A stretch of 64,000 bases of DNA from CAZIVP01 sp964542915 (GTDB lineage Bacteria; Calditrichota; Calditrichia; Calditrichales; Calditrichaceae): contig CAZIVP010000018.1 in assembly GCA_964542915.1 (NCBI GenBank), positions 1 to 64,000 of the forward strand, read 5' to 3'. This document shows, in pieces, positions 26,976 through 36,445 of this stretch (positions within the stretch are counted from its first letter, which is position 1; each line of letters starts with the position of its first letter). The position numbers and the translations under genes are program-made. A model generated the notes under the pieces. The model was not told the origin of the DNA. It did not search any database and saw nothing but the letters and a program-made list of their open reading frames with translations.

Positions 26976-28013
26976 CTATTCATGTTCATTTCGATAGGTT
27001 TGCACGGTCTGCTCTATTGTATTCAGCAATTCGGCGTCATAGAGTTTACCCACCAGTTCGCGACGCGCCCGGGCTCCGATTTTCTCGAAACGACGTAATA
27101 CCGACGTATCCTGAACGGTTACCTTTTGTAAGCCGTTATTAATCATTTGCTGCATGGAAGCTTTATTGTCCTCCCGCCCCAGTCGTGTGAGCCTGGAAAA
27201 ATATTCCCTTCCCAATCGCTTCACCGTTTTTTGATGTTCTTCGGAAATGCGATTGAACGTGCGTTTATCCACCAATACGGCGCCGTTGGAATTCGACAGC
27301 GGTACATCCAGTACATAATCGACTTTGGTAAACCACTGCAGAGCGACGCAGGCCATCGGCGAGGTATATACGCCGTTGATCAATCCGGTTTGCAACGAAG
27401 TGAGGACATCGGTTACGGATAACGGAATAGGACTGATTCCAAAGGCTTCGAACGTGGCTTCCGCCAGCGGATCGCCTTCCCACATCCACATTTTGACGCC
27501 TTTAAAGTCGGCAGGCGTTCGCACCGGCGTATCGGTATACACATAAACAAAGCCTACTTCGACCCATCCCAGCAGTACAAAACCCTTTTCCTCGAAAGCG
27601 CGGGCGAAGCGGTCGAAAAAATTTCGGGTTACATAATCTACTTCATCGTGATTTCGAAACAGAAAGGGCGCATCGAGTATGCGCACTTCCGGCAAAATTT
27701 CTCCGAGACCCACGCCCGTGAAACCGGCGCTGTGCAACTGTTTAAAACGGATTTTGCGCAAAACATCTTTTTCGTCGCCCTGTACACCGCCGGCATATAT
27801 TTTAAATTGCACTTCACCATCGGTGCTGTCGGCAACGGCTTGTTTAAACCCGTTCATAACTTTCATCCAGGTGGAGCCGTTGGGCGCGAGCGTCGCGAAT
27901 TTAATCGTAATCGTACGGGCGTGGGACGGCTGGATTAGCAAGAATGAAAATCCAACAATGATCAGAAAAATCTTAAGATTTCGCATAATATTTCCCGATT
28001 TAAATTCAGACAT
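26976..28013 (-). CDS. TRAP transporter solute-binding protein (DctP family)
   Basis: A periplasmic solute-binding protein, 345 residues from the first ATG. The signal peptide is most natural from the internal ATG at 27986 (MRNLKIFLIIVGFSFLL...SHA). The first ATG overlaps the TatT stop (TAATG), so coupling could favour it. The mature part has IKFATLAPNGSTWMKVMNGF, VDYVTRNFF and GVKMWMWEGDPLAEATFEAFG, characteristic of DctP proteins. It binds an organic acid or amino acid and delivers it to DctQM membrane subunits. Those subunits are not next to it here: a Nif3-like gene follows instead. The TatT neighbour suggests the lipoprotein-associated TRAP branch (TPAT). Confidence 0.88.
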   Translation of the reverse strand: MSEFKSGNIMRNLKIFLIIVGFSFLLIQPSHARTITIKFATLAPNGSTWMKVMNGFKQAVADSTDGEVQFKIYAGGVQGDEKDVLRKIRFKQLHSAGFTGVGLGEILPEVRILDAPFLFRNHDEVDYVTRNFFDRFARAFEEKGFVLLGWVEVGFVYVYTDTPVRTPADFKGVKMWMWEGDPLAEATFEAFGISPIPLSVTDVLTSLQTGLINGVYTSPMACVALQWFTKVDYVLDVPLSNSNGAVLVDKRTFNRISEEHQKTVKRLGREYFSRLTRLGREDNKASMQQMINNGLQKVTVQDTSVLRRFEKIGARARRELVGKLYDAELLNTIEQTVQTYRNEHE

Positions 28014-28885
28014 TAAAATAGTTCGCTTTTTTGTTTTTTTAACAATGCGGCTTTCTTTTTGGCAATGGCATTTAACAGGCGCACCTCGGGCAGGATTTCC
28101 AGTGATGCTTCTTCCACATGCTTCAGATAGCGGTCAAAGGCGTTTTCATCCAGCGTTTTAGCGGCGTAATACCGGGCCATATACACATGGGTCATTAGAA
28201 ATTTACCCTCGGTTATCTTTAAATTCTTTTCGAAATATTCTTTTGCTATGTCTGGATCGCCGCCCATCAGGCGCGGCTTCATACCATAGACCGAACCCAG
28301 GAACAGATAAACCGCGCCGTTAAAATAGGTCGGCTGCAATTGTTCAACGCGTTTCATTATCAGCTCAACCTTGGGTAGATTGATGAGCGCCCCCGGCTCT
28401 CCAATCGAAAGGTTAATGTAGCCGGCCCAGGCAAATCCCGTCCAAAACAGCTCCGGTACGTCATCTTGTTCCATTTTGTTCAACGCCTTCCGCCACTCCT
28501 CGATACTCCCTTCTTGCGCTTCACGGAACGCTTCATTACGGCGCAGTTGCTCCAATGCGTAATCGCGCGACCGTAAGTATAACGCTTTGGCTCTTTCGGG
28601 TTCCGTATCCTCAACAAAACCCTGGGCATAGCCGGCGTAGCCCTGAGCGGCCAATAATAAGAGTTGTTTGTTTTGCGGATCGGATTTTAGTAATCCCTCG
28701 ATCAACTTTAGATTGGAAGCAAGCGCCTGTTCGGCCAGCGTAAGATCGGACTCTTCATAAAGGGCTTCGACGCTTCCGTTGAGCACGGGCTCCATTTGCC
28801 GTATAACCATACGTTGCGGTGAGCAGGAAACCAAAACCATCAACACCGCTATACTGTAAAAAGGAAAAAATCTCACAAGTCCCAT
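28013..28885 (-). CDS. TatT-family TRAP-associated lipoprotein
   Basis: A 290-residue lipoprotein with lipobox LVSC (Cys21). The mature protein is all helical with TPR-like repeats (AEQALASNLKLIEGLLKSDP, LLLAAQGYAGYAQGFVED, ERAKALYLRSRDYALEQL), matching the TatT family first described beside the TRAP protein TatP in Treponema, where it forms a trimer that docks the binding protein. Its stop overlaps the ATG of the DctP-type gene. The pair probably works as one uptake module at the outer face of the inner membrane or in the outer membrane; the ligand is unknown. Confidence 0.87.
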   Translation of the reverse strand: MGLVRFFPFYSIAVLMVLVSCSPQRMVIRQMEPVLNGSVEALYEESDLTLAEQALASNLKLIEGLLKSDPQNKQLLLLAAQGYAGYAQGFVEDTEPERAKALYLRSRDYALEQLRRNEAFREAQEGSIEEWRKALNKMEQDDVPELFWTGFAWAGYINLSIGEPGALINLPKVELIMKRVEQLQPTYFNGAVYLFLGSVYGMKPRLMGGDPDIAKEYFEKNLKITEGKFLMTHVYMARYYAAKTLDENAFDRYLKHVEEASLEILPEVRLLNAIAKKKAALLKKQKSELF

Positions 28886-28953
28886 GAGCCTATCATCTTA
28901 TGTTTAATTTGATTGCGTTAAAGATGAAAAACACATTCAGTCGTTGCAAATAA

Positions 28954-28982
28954 AAAAACCTGCCCCGCAGGGACAGGTTTTT
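28954..28982 (-). terminator. Rho-independent terminator after the slipin gene
   Basis: A 9-bp outer stem (AAAAACCTG at 28954-28962 with its complement at 28974-28982) continues after a C-A mismatch with CCC/GGG around a three-base loop. On the minus strand it is followed by T residues and lies 25 nt past the slipin stop. Confidence 0.75.
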
Positions 28983-29007
28983 AAATAATAGCCTTTTGGT
29001 GTCACGC

Positions 29008-29778
29008 TCATTCGGACTTATCACCTTTTGATTTTTGCTCGTAAGCCTCAAGAAAAGGCTTGAACAAATCAATCGGAATCGGAAAGACCGTGGTGGAATT
29101 CTTTTCAGCGGACACTTCCACCAGCGTCTGCAAAAAGCGAAGTTGGAGGGCGGCGGAGCTTTCGCCCATAATGTGAGCGGCGTCGGTCAGTTTTCGAGCG
29201 GCCTGGAATTCACCCTGCGCAGCAATCACTTTTGCCCGCCGTTCACGCTCGGCCTCGGCCTGACGCGCCATCGCGCGTTGCATGGCTTCCGGTAAATCGA
29301 TGTGTTTTACCTCCACCAGCGAAACCTTTACACCCCAGGGGTCTGAATGGGTATCGATGATCTCCTGCAACTGGGCATTGATTTTATCCCGCTCCGTCAG
29401 CAACTCGTCCAGTTCCGCCTGGCCCACGACGCTTCGCAATGTGGTTTGCGCCAGCTGCGACGTGGCGTAGACAAAATTTTCAACTTCAATCACGCTTTTT
29501 TCGGGATTTAATACACGAAAATATAAAACAGCGTTGACCTGAACGGATACGTTGTCTTTGGTAATCACATCCTGCGGCGGAACATCCATCACCACCGTTC
29601 GCAGACTCACTTTAACCATGCGATCGATTAAGGGAATCAAAATGATGATGCCTGGGCCTTTACCGCCTACGAGACGGCCCAAACGAAAGATGACGCCGCG
29701 CTCATACTCTTTTAAAATACGTATGGCGCTGGCCAATATAATCAGTACGATTATAATGATAGTTCCAATAAACGGCAT
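29008..29778 (-). CDS. Slipin (SPFH/stomatin family membrane protein)
   Basis: A 256-residue SPFH protein. An N-terminal hydrophobic segment ([16 protein letters not shown]) anchors it, followed by [51 protein letters not shown], and a coiled-coil with [22 protein letters not shown], all typical of slipins. Family members form membrane-bound oligomeric cages and pair with NfeD proteases; the cognate NfeD gene is directly upstream with a 16-nt gap. The proposed role is membrane-protein quality control or microdomain organisation. Confidence 0.95.
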   Translation of the reverse strand: MPFIGTIIIIVLIILASAIRILKEYERGVIFRLGRLVGGKGPGIIILIPLIDRMVKVSLRTVVMDVPPQDVITKDNVSVQVNAVLYFRVLNPEKSVIEVENFVYATSQLAQTTLRSVVGQAELDELLTERDKINAQLQEIIDTHSDPWGVKVSLVEVKHIDLPEAMQRAMARQAEAERERRAKVIAAQGEFQAARKLTDAAHIMGESSAALQLRFLQTLVEVSAEKNSTTVFPIPIDLFKPFLEAYEQKSKGDKSE

Positions 29779-29794
29779 GTTAGCTCCTTTTATT

Positions 29795-31087
29795 TTAAAT
29801 CGACTTAACTTTTACCAGGAGATTCTTGCCATCATACTCCACTACACGCACCGGTTTTCCTTTGGTGATCTTCTCATCGCTGGTTGCCTTCCAGTATTCG
29901 CCGTGTAGTTTTACCGTACCGATGGGATTAATGGTACGATATACTTCACCGATTTCACCGATCATCCCTTCATGACCGGTGCTCGGTTGCCGTCGGTACG
30001 TCCGGATAGCCAGACCGATGGCAACGCCAAAAAAGAGCACGGTAATAACCACGACCGCCAGTATCACCTGCCATGAAATTTGCAGGAAAGGAAAAGGGCT
30101 GTCAATAAGCATGACGCTGCCTAAAACGAGAGCGATGACTCCTCCGATACTCAGTAATCCGAAACTTTGCACTTTGATCTCCAATAACAAGAGAATAATG
30201 GCAAACACAATTAACATCAAGCCGGCGTAATTCACCGGTAGTGTTTGCAAAGCATACAATCCCAGAATCAAACAAATACCGCCAACCACACCCGGTAAAA
30301 TACTACCGGGGCTATACAATTCAAACAACAACCCGTAAAATCCCAGGATCATTAAAAAATAAGCCACATTGGGATTTGAAATGACATCCAGCAGACGCTG
30401 GCGCCAGTTCATCTCAAAAGTTTCGATCGTCGCATTTTTAGTGTCGAGCTTTTTACTCACACCTACATCCAGGGCAATTTCCTTACCGTCGATCACGGCC
30501 AGAAGGGAATCGATATCAGGCGCCACATAATCGATAACGTTCTTTTCCAGCGCTTCAGTGGCTGTGATATTGGCGCTTTCCCGAACAGCTTTTTCAGCCC
30601 ATTCGGCGTTCCTGCCGCGACGTTTGGCCACCGCTTTAATTTTAGCCACCGCATCATTGGTAACTTTTTCCATCATGGTTTCCTGTCCGGCGGTATCCTG
30701 CGGGGCGCCCATACCACCCCCAAATACCGGGTGGGCCGAGCCGATATTGGTCGCCGGCGCCATGACGGCAATATGGGCGGCGTATGTGATATACACACCC
30801 GCCGAACCGGCGCGCGAGCCGCTCGGCGCAACATAAACCGCCACAGGAATATAAGAAGCCTGTATCGCTTTGCTGATTTCATGCATGGAGCTCATCAAAC
30901 CGCCGGGGGTATCCAATTGGATGATCAATAATTCGGCGTTTGCTTTTTCGGCTTTCTCTATGGATTCGATGATATACTCGGTTGCCACGGGATTTATGAC
31001 GCCATTCACAATGATCTTGTGAACCGTGGTCGCCAATGCAATCTGGGCGGAGAACAGAATAAGGAGAGTAATTAAAAATTTCTTCAT
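29795..31087 (-). CDS. nfeD: NfeD-family membrane serine protease (ClpP-fold, long form)
   Basis: A 430-residue protein with a signal sequence and a ClpP-class protease domain; [15 protein letters not shown] contains the predicted nucleophile Ser95, and Lys141 in MMEKVTNDA is the likely general base, as in the Ser-Lys dyad of archaeal PH1510. About four membrane helices (residues ~230-350, e.g. [24 protein letters not shown]) follow, then a C-terminal NfeD OB-fold domain ([28 protein letters not shown]). Known family members cleave the C-terminal tail of their partner slipin or stomatin. The operon with the downstream slipin gene fits this. Confidence 0.94.
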   Translation of the reverse strand: MKKFLITLLILFSAQIALATTVHKIIVNGVINPVATEYIIESIEKAEKANAELLIIQLDTPGGLMSSMHEISKAIQASYIPVAVYVAPSGSRAGSAGVYITYAAHIAVMAPATNIGSAHPVFGGGMGAPQDTAGQETMMEKVTNDAVAKIKAVAKRRGRNAEWAEKAVRESANITATEALEKNVIDYVAPDIDSLLAVIDGKEIALDVGVSKKLDTKNATIETFEMNWRQRLLDVISNPNVAYFLMILGFYGLLFELYSPGSILPGVVGGICLILGLYALQTLPVNYAGLMLIVFAIILLLLEIKVQSFGLLSIGGVIALVLGSVMLIDSPFPFLQISWQVILAVVVITVLFFGVAIGLAIRTYRRQPSTGHEGMIGEIGEVYRTINPIGTVKLHGEYWKATSDEKITKGKPVRVVEYDGKNLLVKVKSI

Positions 31088-31450
31088 TCATAGCACCTGA
31101 TCAGTTATTACAGAAATAAAATAGACGGAATCTAATTTTAAGTCAAGGTTTTTTTGTACTGGTATGGACGATGCGTTTTGATATAAATGAGTCGTTACAA
31201 GCGATTATATGGTATGGAACGAACGTGGTATCTCAAACGAGCTCTTTCTATTCTGATTTTTGAGAAAATGGCACGTTCGTTGTATGTTGGATGAAATGAA
31301 AATCATTTACCGAATACACTGCCATTTAGACGATGTTGTAATGATCATTAAGGTAGAACAATACCTGCTCTGTAATCGAATCGGAATCGCATTTTTTCAT
31401 AAACTATTGTATGTTAAATTCAAACATCAAAATGAAGTACACGATCATCG
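31088..31450. other. 363-bp divergent intergenic region
   Basis: AT-rich sequence between the divergent nfeD and MutS-like genes. No convincing gene is seen; a short open frame in it lacks a ribosome site and family likeness. It holds a long inverted repeat at 31218-31281. Confidence 0.5.
31218..31281. repeat. 64-nt two-tier inverted repeat between divergent genes
   Basis: The outer arms AACGAACGTG (31218-31227) and CACGTTCGTT (31272-31281) are perfect complements. Inner arms TCTCAAA (31231-31237) and TTTGAGA (31259-31265) are also perfect. Together they would fold as one long hairpin with a small internal loop. There is no T-tract, so a terminator is unlikely; a structured RNA leader or regulator-binding site is possible. 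Confidence 0.5.
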
Positions 31451-33277
31451 ATGAAAGCAGCAACATACGATCCTGCAAACATAATCAATAAATCCACGGA
31501 ACATTTAAGTCGGCGTATTGCTCGGCTTCAACAAATCATCGACCGATATGCACTGTATCGTCTTATGGTTGCGGGCGCCGGTTTTGTCGCTTTATTGCTG
31601 GCGCTCTATTTCAGCAGCGAAACATTAAGTGGCGTAACGTTTATTATTTTTCTACTCATATTTCCGCTGGTTGCCTTCCGCCACTTCCGCCTCAAGGGAG
31701 CGCGCAGTCGCTTTGAGCGTATGCACGCCATCAAAAACGAACATCTGGCGCGTCTCAACATGGAATGGGATCGTTTATCCAATTATTCATGCCCTCTGGA
31801 TCATCGCCATCCATTTGCCAACGACTTGAATCTGAGCGGTACGTTTTCGCTCCATCGTTTGATGGACACCGCTGAAAGTCGGGATGGAAGTGCACAATTG
31901 CTGGAGTGGCTGAGCGAAACCATGCCGACGTTTTCACAAATCCAGCAAAGACAACAATGCGTACGCCAGTTAAAACCCCTTTTCCATTTCCGCGACAAAC
32001 TTCGTTTTTACGCCCGCCGACCATCCGAAGAACCGGTGCAAGGCGAAAAACTGCGGCGTTGGTTCGAGCAGAACGCAACAAAAGGGGCGGCGCCTTCGCT
32101 GGTGGTTGCCCTTTCCGTTTTGGCGTTCATTACCGTAACCCTGTTTGTACTTTTTGTAAGCGGACTGATTCGACCATGGTTCAGTGTTTCGCTCATCATT
32201 TATGCCGGCCTGTTTCTGGCGATGGGCAAGCCCCTGCGGGATATGTTCATGCAAACACTGGGATTGCACGATGCACTCAAAAAAAGCTTTGAAGTACTAT
32301 CCTATCTTGAGCGGTACCATTTCAAAAATCCGTCGCCCGTTGCAAAATTAACCGAACGCTTGCATACACACACGCCGGCGCCTGCCGGATCCATGAAGCG
32401 CCTCAATCGCCTACTGGCCGCCATGGGCTTACGCATGAATCCGGTTATGCGCATTTTGATAAACATTATTTTCCCTTACGATTACTGGCTGGCTTACAGG
32501 CTTCAAAAACTATCCAATCACCTTAAAGACGCCGTTCCGGTCTGGTTAGATGTTTGGGCCCGTATGGAAGCGTTATGCTCCATGGCCCACTTTGCCTGGC
32601 TCAATCCCGACTACACATTTCCGGAAATTTCAGAAGAAAATGAACGCCGGGGTTTGCAGGCGGCTTCATTAGGCCATCCCCTGATTCCAAAGACTCGCAA
32701 GGTGCGCAATCATTTGGAAATGGATCGCCCCAATCGTATCATCCTGATCACGGGTTCCAACATGTCGGGTAAGAGCACATTTTTAAGGACGGTCGGGATT
32801 AACCTTGTGCTTGCCAACGCCGGCAGCGTTGTCGACGCCCGTCATTTCCGAACAAACGTTTATGAAGTGTTCACCTGCATTAAAATAAGCGACTCCCTGA
32901 GTGAAGGTCTATCCTATTTTTACGCCGAAGTTAAACGTCTTGCCGCCATGTTGAAATCAGCGCAATTCGCCAACCGCACGCGGCCGCTGTTCTTTTTGAT
33001 CGATGAAATCTATCGCGGTACAAACAACCGGGAACGACTCATCGGAAGCCGCGCGTTTATCAAAGCCCTTGCCAAAACCGAAAGCCCGGGTCTTATTAGC
33101 ACCCATGATCTGGAATTGACCGAACTGAGTGAAGCGATTGCCGCTTTGGAAAATAGGCACTTTCAGGAATACATCGAAAATCAGAAAATGTATTTTGATT
33201 ACCATTTACGCTCCGGGCCTTGCCCCACCACCAATGCCCTCAAAATCATGAAGAAAGAAGGGTTACCTGTAACGTAA
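31451..33277 (+). CDS. Membrane-anchored MutS-family ATPase
   Basis: A 608-residue protein. Hydrophobic helices near residues 38-80 (LMVAGAGFVALLLALYF, FIIFLLIFPLVAF) and ~215-260 (VVALSVLAFITVTLFVLFVSG, SVSLIIYAGLFLAM) interrupt what is otherwise a MutS core-like helical region. The C-terminus is a MutS ATPase: Walker A GSNMSGKSTFLRTVG at ~434-448, signature SDSLSEGLSYFYAEVKRL, Walker B FFLIDEIYRGTNNRER, and a STHDLEL motif. The N-terminal mismatch-recognition domain of MutS1 is absent, so this is not the canonical repair protein. Such membrane MutS-like proteins are found in Bacteroidota and relatives and have no settled function. It reads away from nfeD and has no close partner gene. Confidence 0.88.
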   Translation: MKAATYDPANIINKSTEHLSRRIARLQQIIDRYALYRLMVAGAGFVALLLALYFSSETLSGVTFIIFLLIFPLVAFRHFRLKGARSRFERMHAIKNEHLARLNMEWDRLSNYSCPLDHRHPFANDLNLSGTFSLHRLMDTAESRDGSAQLLEWLSETMPTFSQIQQRQQCVRQLKPLFHFRDKLRFYARRPSEEPVQGEKLRRWFEQNATKGAAPSLVVALSVLAFITVTLFVLFVSGLIRPWFSVSLIIYAGLFLAMGKPLRDMFMQTLGLHDALKKSFEVLSYLERYHFKNPSPVAKLTERLHTHTPAPAGSMKRLNRLLAAMGLRMNPVMRILINIIFPYDYWLAYRLQKLSNHLKDAVPVWLDVWARMEALCSMAHFAWLNPDYTFPEISEENERRGLQAASLGHPLIPKTRKVRNHLEMDRPNRIILITGSNMSGKSTFLRTVGINLVLANAGSVVDARHFRTNVYEVFTCIKISDSLSEGLSYFYAEVKRLAAMLKSAQFANRTRPLFFLIDEIYRGTNNRERLIGSRAFIKALAKTESPGLISTHDLELTELSEAIAALENRHFQEYIENQKMYFDYHLRSGPCPTTNALKIMKKEGLPVT

Positions 33278-33457
33278 AAATCCGCGGTCGTGTGTTTAAA
33301 GCCATCAAACCTTACTGTCAATCAACTTTTGTATCGATGACTTTACGATTTGACAGATCGTTGTGATAAATTGTACGAGTCCGTAATTCCCTGATTCAAG
33401 AATTCGATCATTCTCCACCAGAATTTGCATTTTCGAATGGTTGACGAGTTTCAGCTA

Positions 33458-34246
33458 TTAAAGGGTGCCCGCGTACATGCCTCCATCGACCTGAATCGTT
33501 GTTCCGGACAGATAGGAGGCATTTTCCGAAGCCAAAAACGTAATTAAAGACGCCAAATCCTGGGGATGCCCGATGCGCCTTACGGGTACATTCTGCTCCC
33601 ATTGCGCCAAAACGGATTCGCGGCTGGCGCCCTGTTCCACTTTTTTATTAATAATACGCTCCAGACCATCGGTCAGATGATAACCCGGCGCCACATTATG
33701 AACGGTGATGCCGTGTGGTCCCACCTCTTTCGACAGTGTTTTGGCCAGGCCGACCACGGCCATTCGAAGGGCGTTTGAATAAATCAGATTTTCAACCGGC
33801 GCTTTAACGGCCACGGAAGTGATATTGATAATACGGCCCCAGCCCGCCTTTTTCATGGATGGGAGCACGTGTTTTACAGAACGTACCACGCTCATAAAGG
33901 TCACATCATACCAGTAATGCCACTCCTCATCGTTGGTTTCTTCAAAGTTTTTAACCGGCGGGCCGCCGGCGTTTGTAACCAGTATTTGCACGCCGCCCAG
34001 ATTTTCGGCAGCTTCCTCTAAAAATTGTTGCAAAGCGCCGGCGTCGCTTACATCGACGGCTCTGTAATAAACCTTAACGCCATGGGTTGCTTCAATCTCT
34101 CCGGCTGTCTGCGCAACGGCTTTCCCATCGCGGGAACAAATGGCCAGTTCACAACCTTCGGCGGCCAGAGTCTGGGCTGCGGCTTTGCCCAAACCTTTAC
34201 TCGCAGCCAGAACGACCGCCTTTTTTCCCTCTAATCCCAATTGCAT
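33458..34246 (-). CDS. Short-chain dehydrogenase/reductase with non-canonical active site
   Basis: A 262-residue SDR-fold protein. The start is the ATG at 34246, preceded by AGGAGGAGG; the open frame extends 25 codons further without such a site. The cofactor loop is AASKGLGKAAA, and TNAGGPP is the structural NAG motif. After Ser144 (NITSVAVK), the position normally holding the catalytic Tyr (13 residues on) is Ser157 and the Lys position is Arg161 in IYSNALRMAVVGLAK; Tyr156 is one residue early. This YSNALR/LSNxxR pattern occurs in a known SDR subgroup often labelled 3-oxoacyl-ACP reductase. Activity is therefore uncertain. The substrate is unknown. The divergent neighbour is the AtuA-type gene. 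Confidence 0.85.
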   Translation of the reverse strand: MQLGLEGKKAVVLAASKGLGKAAAQTLAAEGCELAICSRDGKAVAQTAGEIEATHGVKVYYRAVDVSDAGALQQFLEEAAENLGGVQILVTNAGGPPVKNFEETNDEEWHYWYDVTFMSVVRSVKHVLPSMKKAGWGRIINITSVAVKAPVENLIYSNALRMAVVGLAKTLSKEVGPHGITVHNVAPGYHLTDGLERIINKKVEQGASRESVLAQWEQNVPVRRIGHPQDLASLITFLASENASYLSGTTIQVDGGMYAGTL

Positions 34247-34485
34247 AATAATCCTCCTCCTTTGTATCACCAATCGAACATCAGCGAACAAACAATTCCG
34301 GTAAACCGGTTGCTTCACCAATCAAAATCATAATTGTCGCTCCAAAATAATGCCAGGTTCATCAAATCAAAACCTTTTCATAACCCAAAATAGTCCGCTT
34401 CAACCGCCGGGGAAATTTAATTGGAATTTTGGGCATTCAATATTATTTTTTTGCCTACATTAAGCGCATACCCACAGGAGTTTAT

Positions 34486-35850
34486 ATGAAGGATTTCATA
34501 CGTATCGCCAGTGGACAAGGCTATTGGGGCGACCGTTCCGATGCGCCGATTGATCAGGTGAACGAAGGCCCGATCGACTATCTCGTTATGGATTATCTTG
34601 CCGAAGTAACCATGTCGATCATGCAAAAACAAAAATCCCGCGATCCCAATCTGGGATACGCCAAGGATTTTATCCCGCTGATGGAGAAGCTTTTGCCACA
34701 GCTTGCGGAAAAAGACGTTAAGGTCATTACCAACGCCGGCGGCGTAAATCCCGTAGGCTGCATGATCGCCATTCGCTCCGTTGCGGAAAAACTGGGGCTA
34801 AGCGGTATCAAACTGGCGGCGGTTTACGGAGACGATATTCTGAATCAGCTGGACGCGCTGATCGCTTCCGGCAACGAGCTAAAAAATATGGATACGGATG
34901 CCACTCTCTCCACCATCCGGCATCAGGTAAGCAGCGCCAATGTTTACTTTGGCGCTGCACCGGTTGTGGAAGCATTGCAAGAAGACGCGCAGATTATCGT
35001 TACCGGCCGGGTGACCGACACGGGTATCAGTTTGGCGCCCATGATTTACGAATTCGGGTGGGCGCCGGACGATTGGGATAAATTGGCGGCCGGGGTTATC
35101 GGCGGACATATTAATGAATGCGGCGCTCAGGCCAGCGGCGGTAATTTCCATGCCGGTTGGCAGCAAGTGCCAAATATGGACCGGATCGGATTTCCCATCG
35201 TCGAAGCTTACCCCGACGGGCATCTCATCATTACCAAACATGAATCGTTGGGCGGCCTGGTAAGTGAACAGAGCGTTAAGGAACAACTGGTTTACGAATT
35301 AGGTGATCCCTCCGAATATATTACACCCGACGTGGTTGCCGATTTCAAGAGCATTCAGCTGGAATCGATAGCAAAAAACCGCGTTAAGGTTTTTAACATT
35401 AAAGGACGACCGGCAACGGCGTTCTATAAAGTGTCCATCTCTTATTTCGACGGCTATACCTGTATCGGTCAGCTTACGTATGCCTGGCCCGATGCAATGG
35501 CAAAAGCCAAAAAGGCGGATGAAATCATCCGCAAACGCATCCGGTATCTTGGTCTTGACTTCGATAAAATTCACACAGAATTTTTAGGATACAATGCCTG
35601 TCATGGATCCACCGCTCCTGCGGTTGAGGATCCGAATGAAGTGATTTTCCAAATTGGAGTACGCGGCCATAACCGGGAAGACATGCGTACCTTCTCCAAC
35701 GAGATCGTCCCTCTGGTGTTAACCGGCCCCCCGACCGTTACCGGCTTTGGCGGCGGTCGTCCGAGAGTGCGCGACGTCATTGCTTACTGGCCCGCCTTGC
35801 TGAGGAAGGAGACGGTTGCGCCGAGAGTGTTAACGGTGGAAGTGCCATAA
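34486..35850 (+). CDS. AtuA-family (DUF1446) protein
   Basis: A 454-residue protein of the acyclic terpene utilisation AtuA family. The start is the ATG at 34486, with AGGAG 6 nt upstream, rather than an earlier ATG at 34429. Signature stretches are IRIASGQGYWGDRSDAP at the start, IDYLVMDYLAEVTMSIM, ITNAGGVNPVGC, GRVTDTGISLAPMIYEFGW, GHINECGAQASGGNF and GGRPRVRDVIAYWPALL at the end. AtuA is required for growth on citronellol/geraniol in Pseudomonas, but its reaction is not established and most homologues sit near acyl-CoA metabolism genes. The C-terminal domain found fused in some homologues is encoded separately just downstream. Confidence 0.9.
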   Translation: MKDFIRIASGQGYWGDRSDAPIDQVNEGPIDYLVMDYLAEVTMSIMQKQKSRDPNLGYAKDFIPLMEKLLPQLAEKDVKVITNAGGVNPVGCMIAIRSVAEKLGLSGIKLAAVYGDDILNQLDALIASGNELKNMDTDATLSTIRHQVSSANVYFGAAPVVEALQEDAQIIVTGRVTDTGISLAPMIYEFGWAPDDWDKLAAGVIGGHINECGAQASGGNFHAGWQQVPNMDRIGFPIVEAYPDGHLIITKHESLGGLVSEQSVKEQLVYELGDPSEYITPDVVADFKSIQLESIAKNRVKVFNIKGRPATAFYKVSISYFDGYTCIGQLTYAWPDAMAKAKKADEIIRKRIRYLGLDFDKIHTEFLGYNACHGSTAPAVEDPNEVIFQIGVRGHNREDMRTFSNEIVPLVLTGPPTVTGFGGGRPRVRDVIAYWPALLRKETVAPRVLTVEVP

Positions 35851-35945
35851 AAATCGTTGAATCAATCGACCGGATAGCTGTGTTCTTCGGACAGCTCTAA
35901 AGACATAGAAAAAAGTCAAACATTGACAACTTACGGATAGCCATT

Positions 35946-36287
35946 ATGAAAATTTGTTTAATTGATATTGCCCATGCGCGCTCCGGCGATAAAGGGGATA
36001 CCGCCAATGTGGGCTTGATCGCCCTGAAACCGGAATTTTATGAGGTTCTTAAAGAGAAAGTAACCGCCGAAAGGGTGAAAGACCACTTCGGCGATATGGT
36101 TAAAGGTTCCGTGGAGCGCTACGAAATGCCAAATATCGGCGCTCTGAATTTTTTATTGCACAATGCGCTTGATGGCGGCGGAACGATGACCCTTAAACAC
36201 GATGCCCAGGGCAAAACCCTGAGCACGGCTCTACTCCGTATGGAAATCGAGCTGGACGATTCATTGGCCTCTAAAATCCAGTCATAA
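35946..36287 (+). CDS. AtuA-related small protein (detached AtuA C-terminal domain)
   Basis: A 113-residue protein beginning KICLIDIAHARSGDKGDTANVGLIAL, the hallmark of the small AtuA-related family, with RYEMPNIGALNFLLHNALDGGG in the centre. In several bacteria this segment is the C-terminal domain of a longer AtuA; here it is an independent gene 95 nt downstream in the same direction. The two proteins probably form a complex. The ribosome site before the ATG is weak (GGAT). Confidence 0.87.
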   Translation: MKICLIDIAHARSGDKGDTANVGLIALKPEFYEVLKEKVTAERVKDHFGDMVKGSVERYEMPNIGALNFLLHNALDGGGTMTLKHDAQGKTLSTALLRMEIELDDSLASKIQS

Positions 36288-36445
36288 ATCTTTTCCGTTC
36301 GAAGATTACGGCTTTATTTTTTTTATTTGTATCCGATTAAATGAGTAATTGTGCGTTATCACATAACCATTCCAATTGAATGGTGTATTTTCCCGAATTA
36401 ATAAACGGTGGTTACAATACAATCGAATAATACAGGAGCCTTTCG

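Noticed and set aside
31260..31454. A 64-codon open frame in the nfeD/MutS-like intergenic region
   Set aside because: It has no ribosome site, overlaps the inverted repeat and the MutS-like start, and shows no family likeness.
33315..33356. Inverted repeat CTGTCAA / TTGACAG between the MutS-like and SDR genes
   Set aside because: Seven-base arms with a 28-nt loop in AT-rich DNA are easily found by chance, and no T-tract is present.
34486..36287. The separate AtuA pieces as a frameshifted single gene
   Set aside because: The first gene has a natural family C-terminus, 95 nt separate the two, and the small gene has its own start and occurs alone in other genomes.
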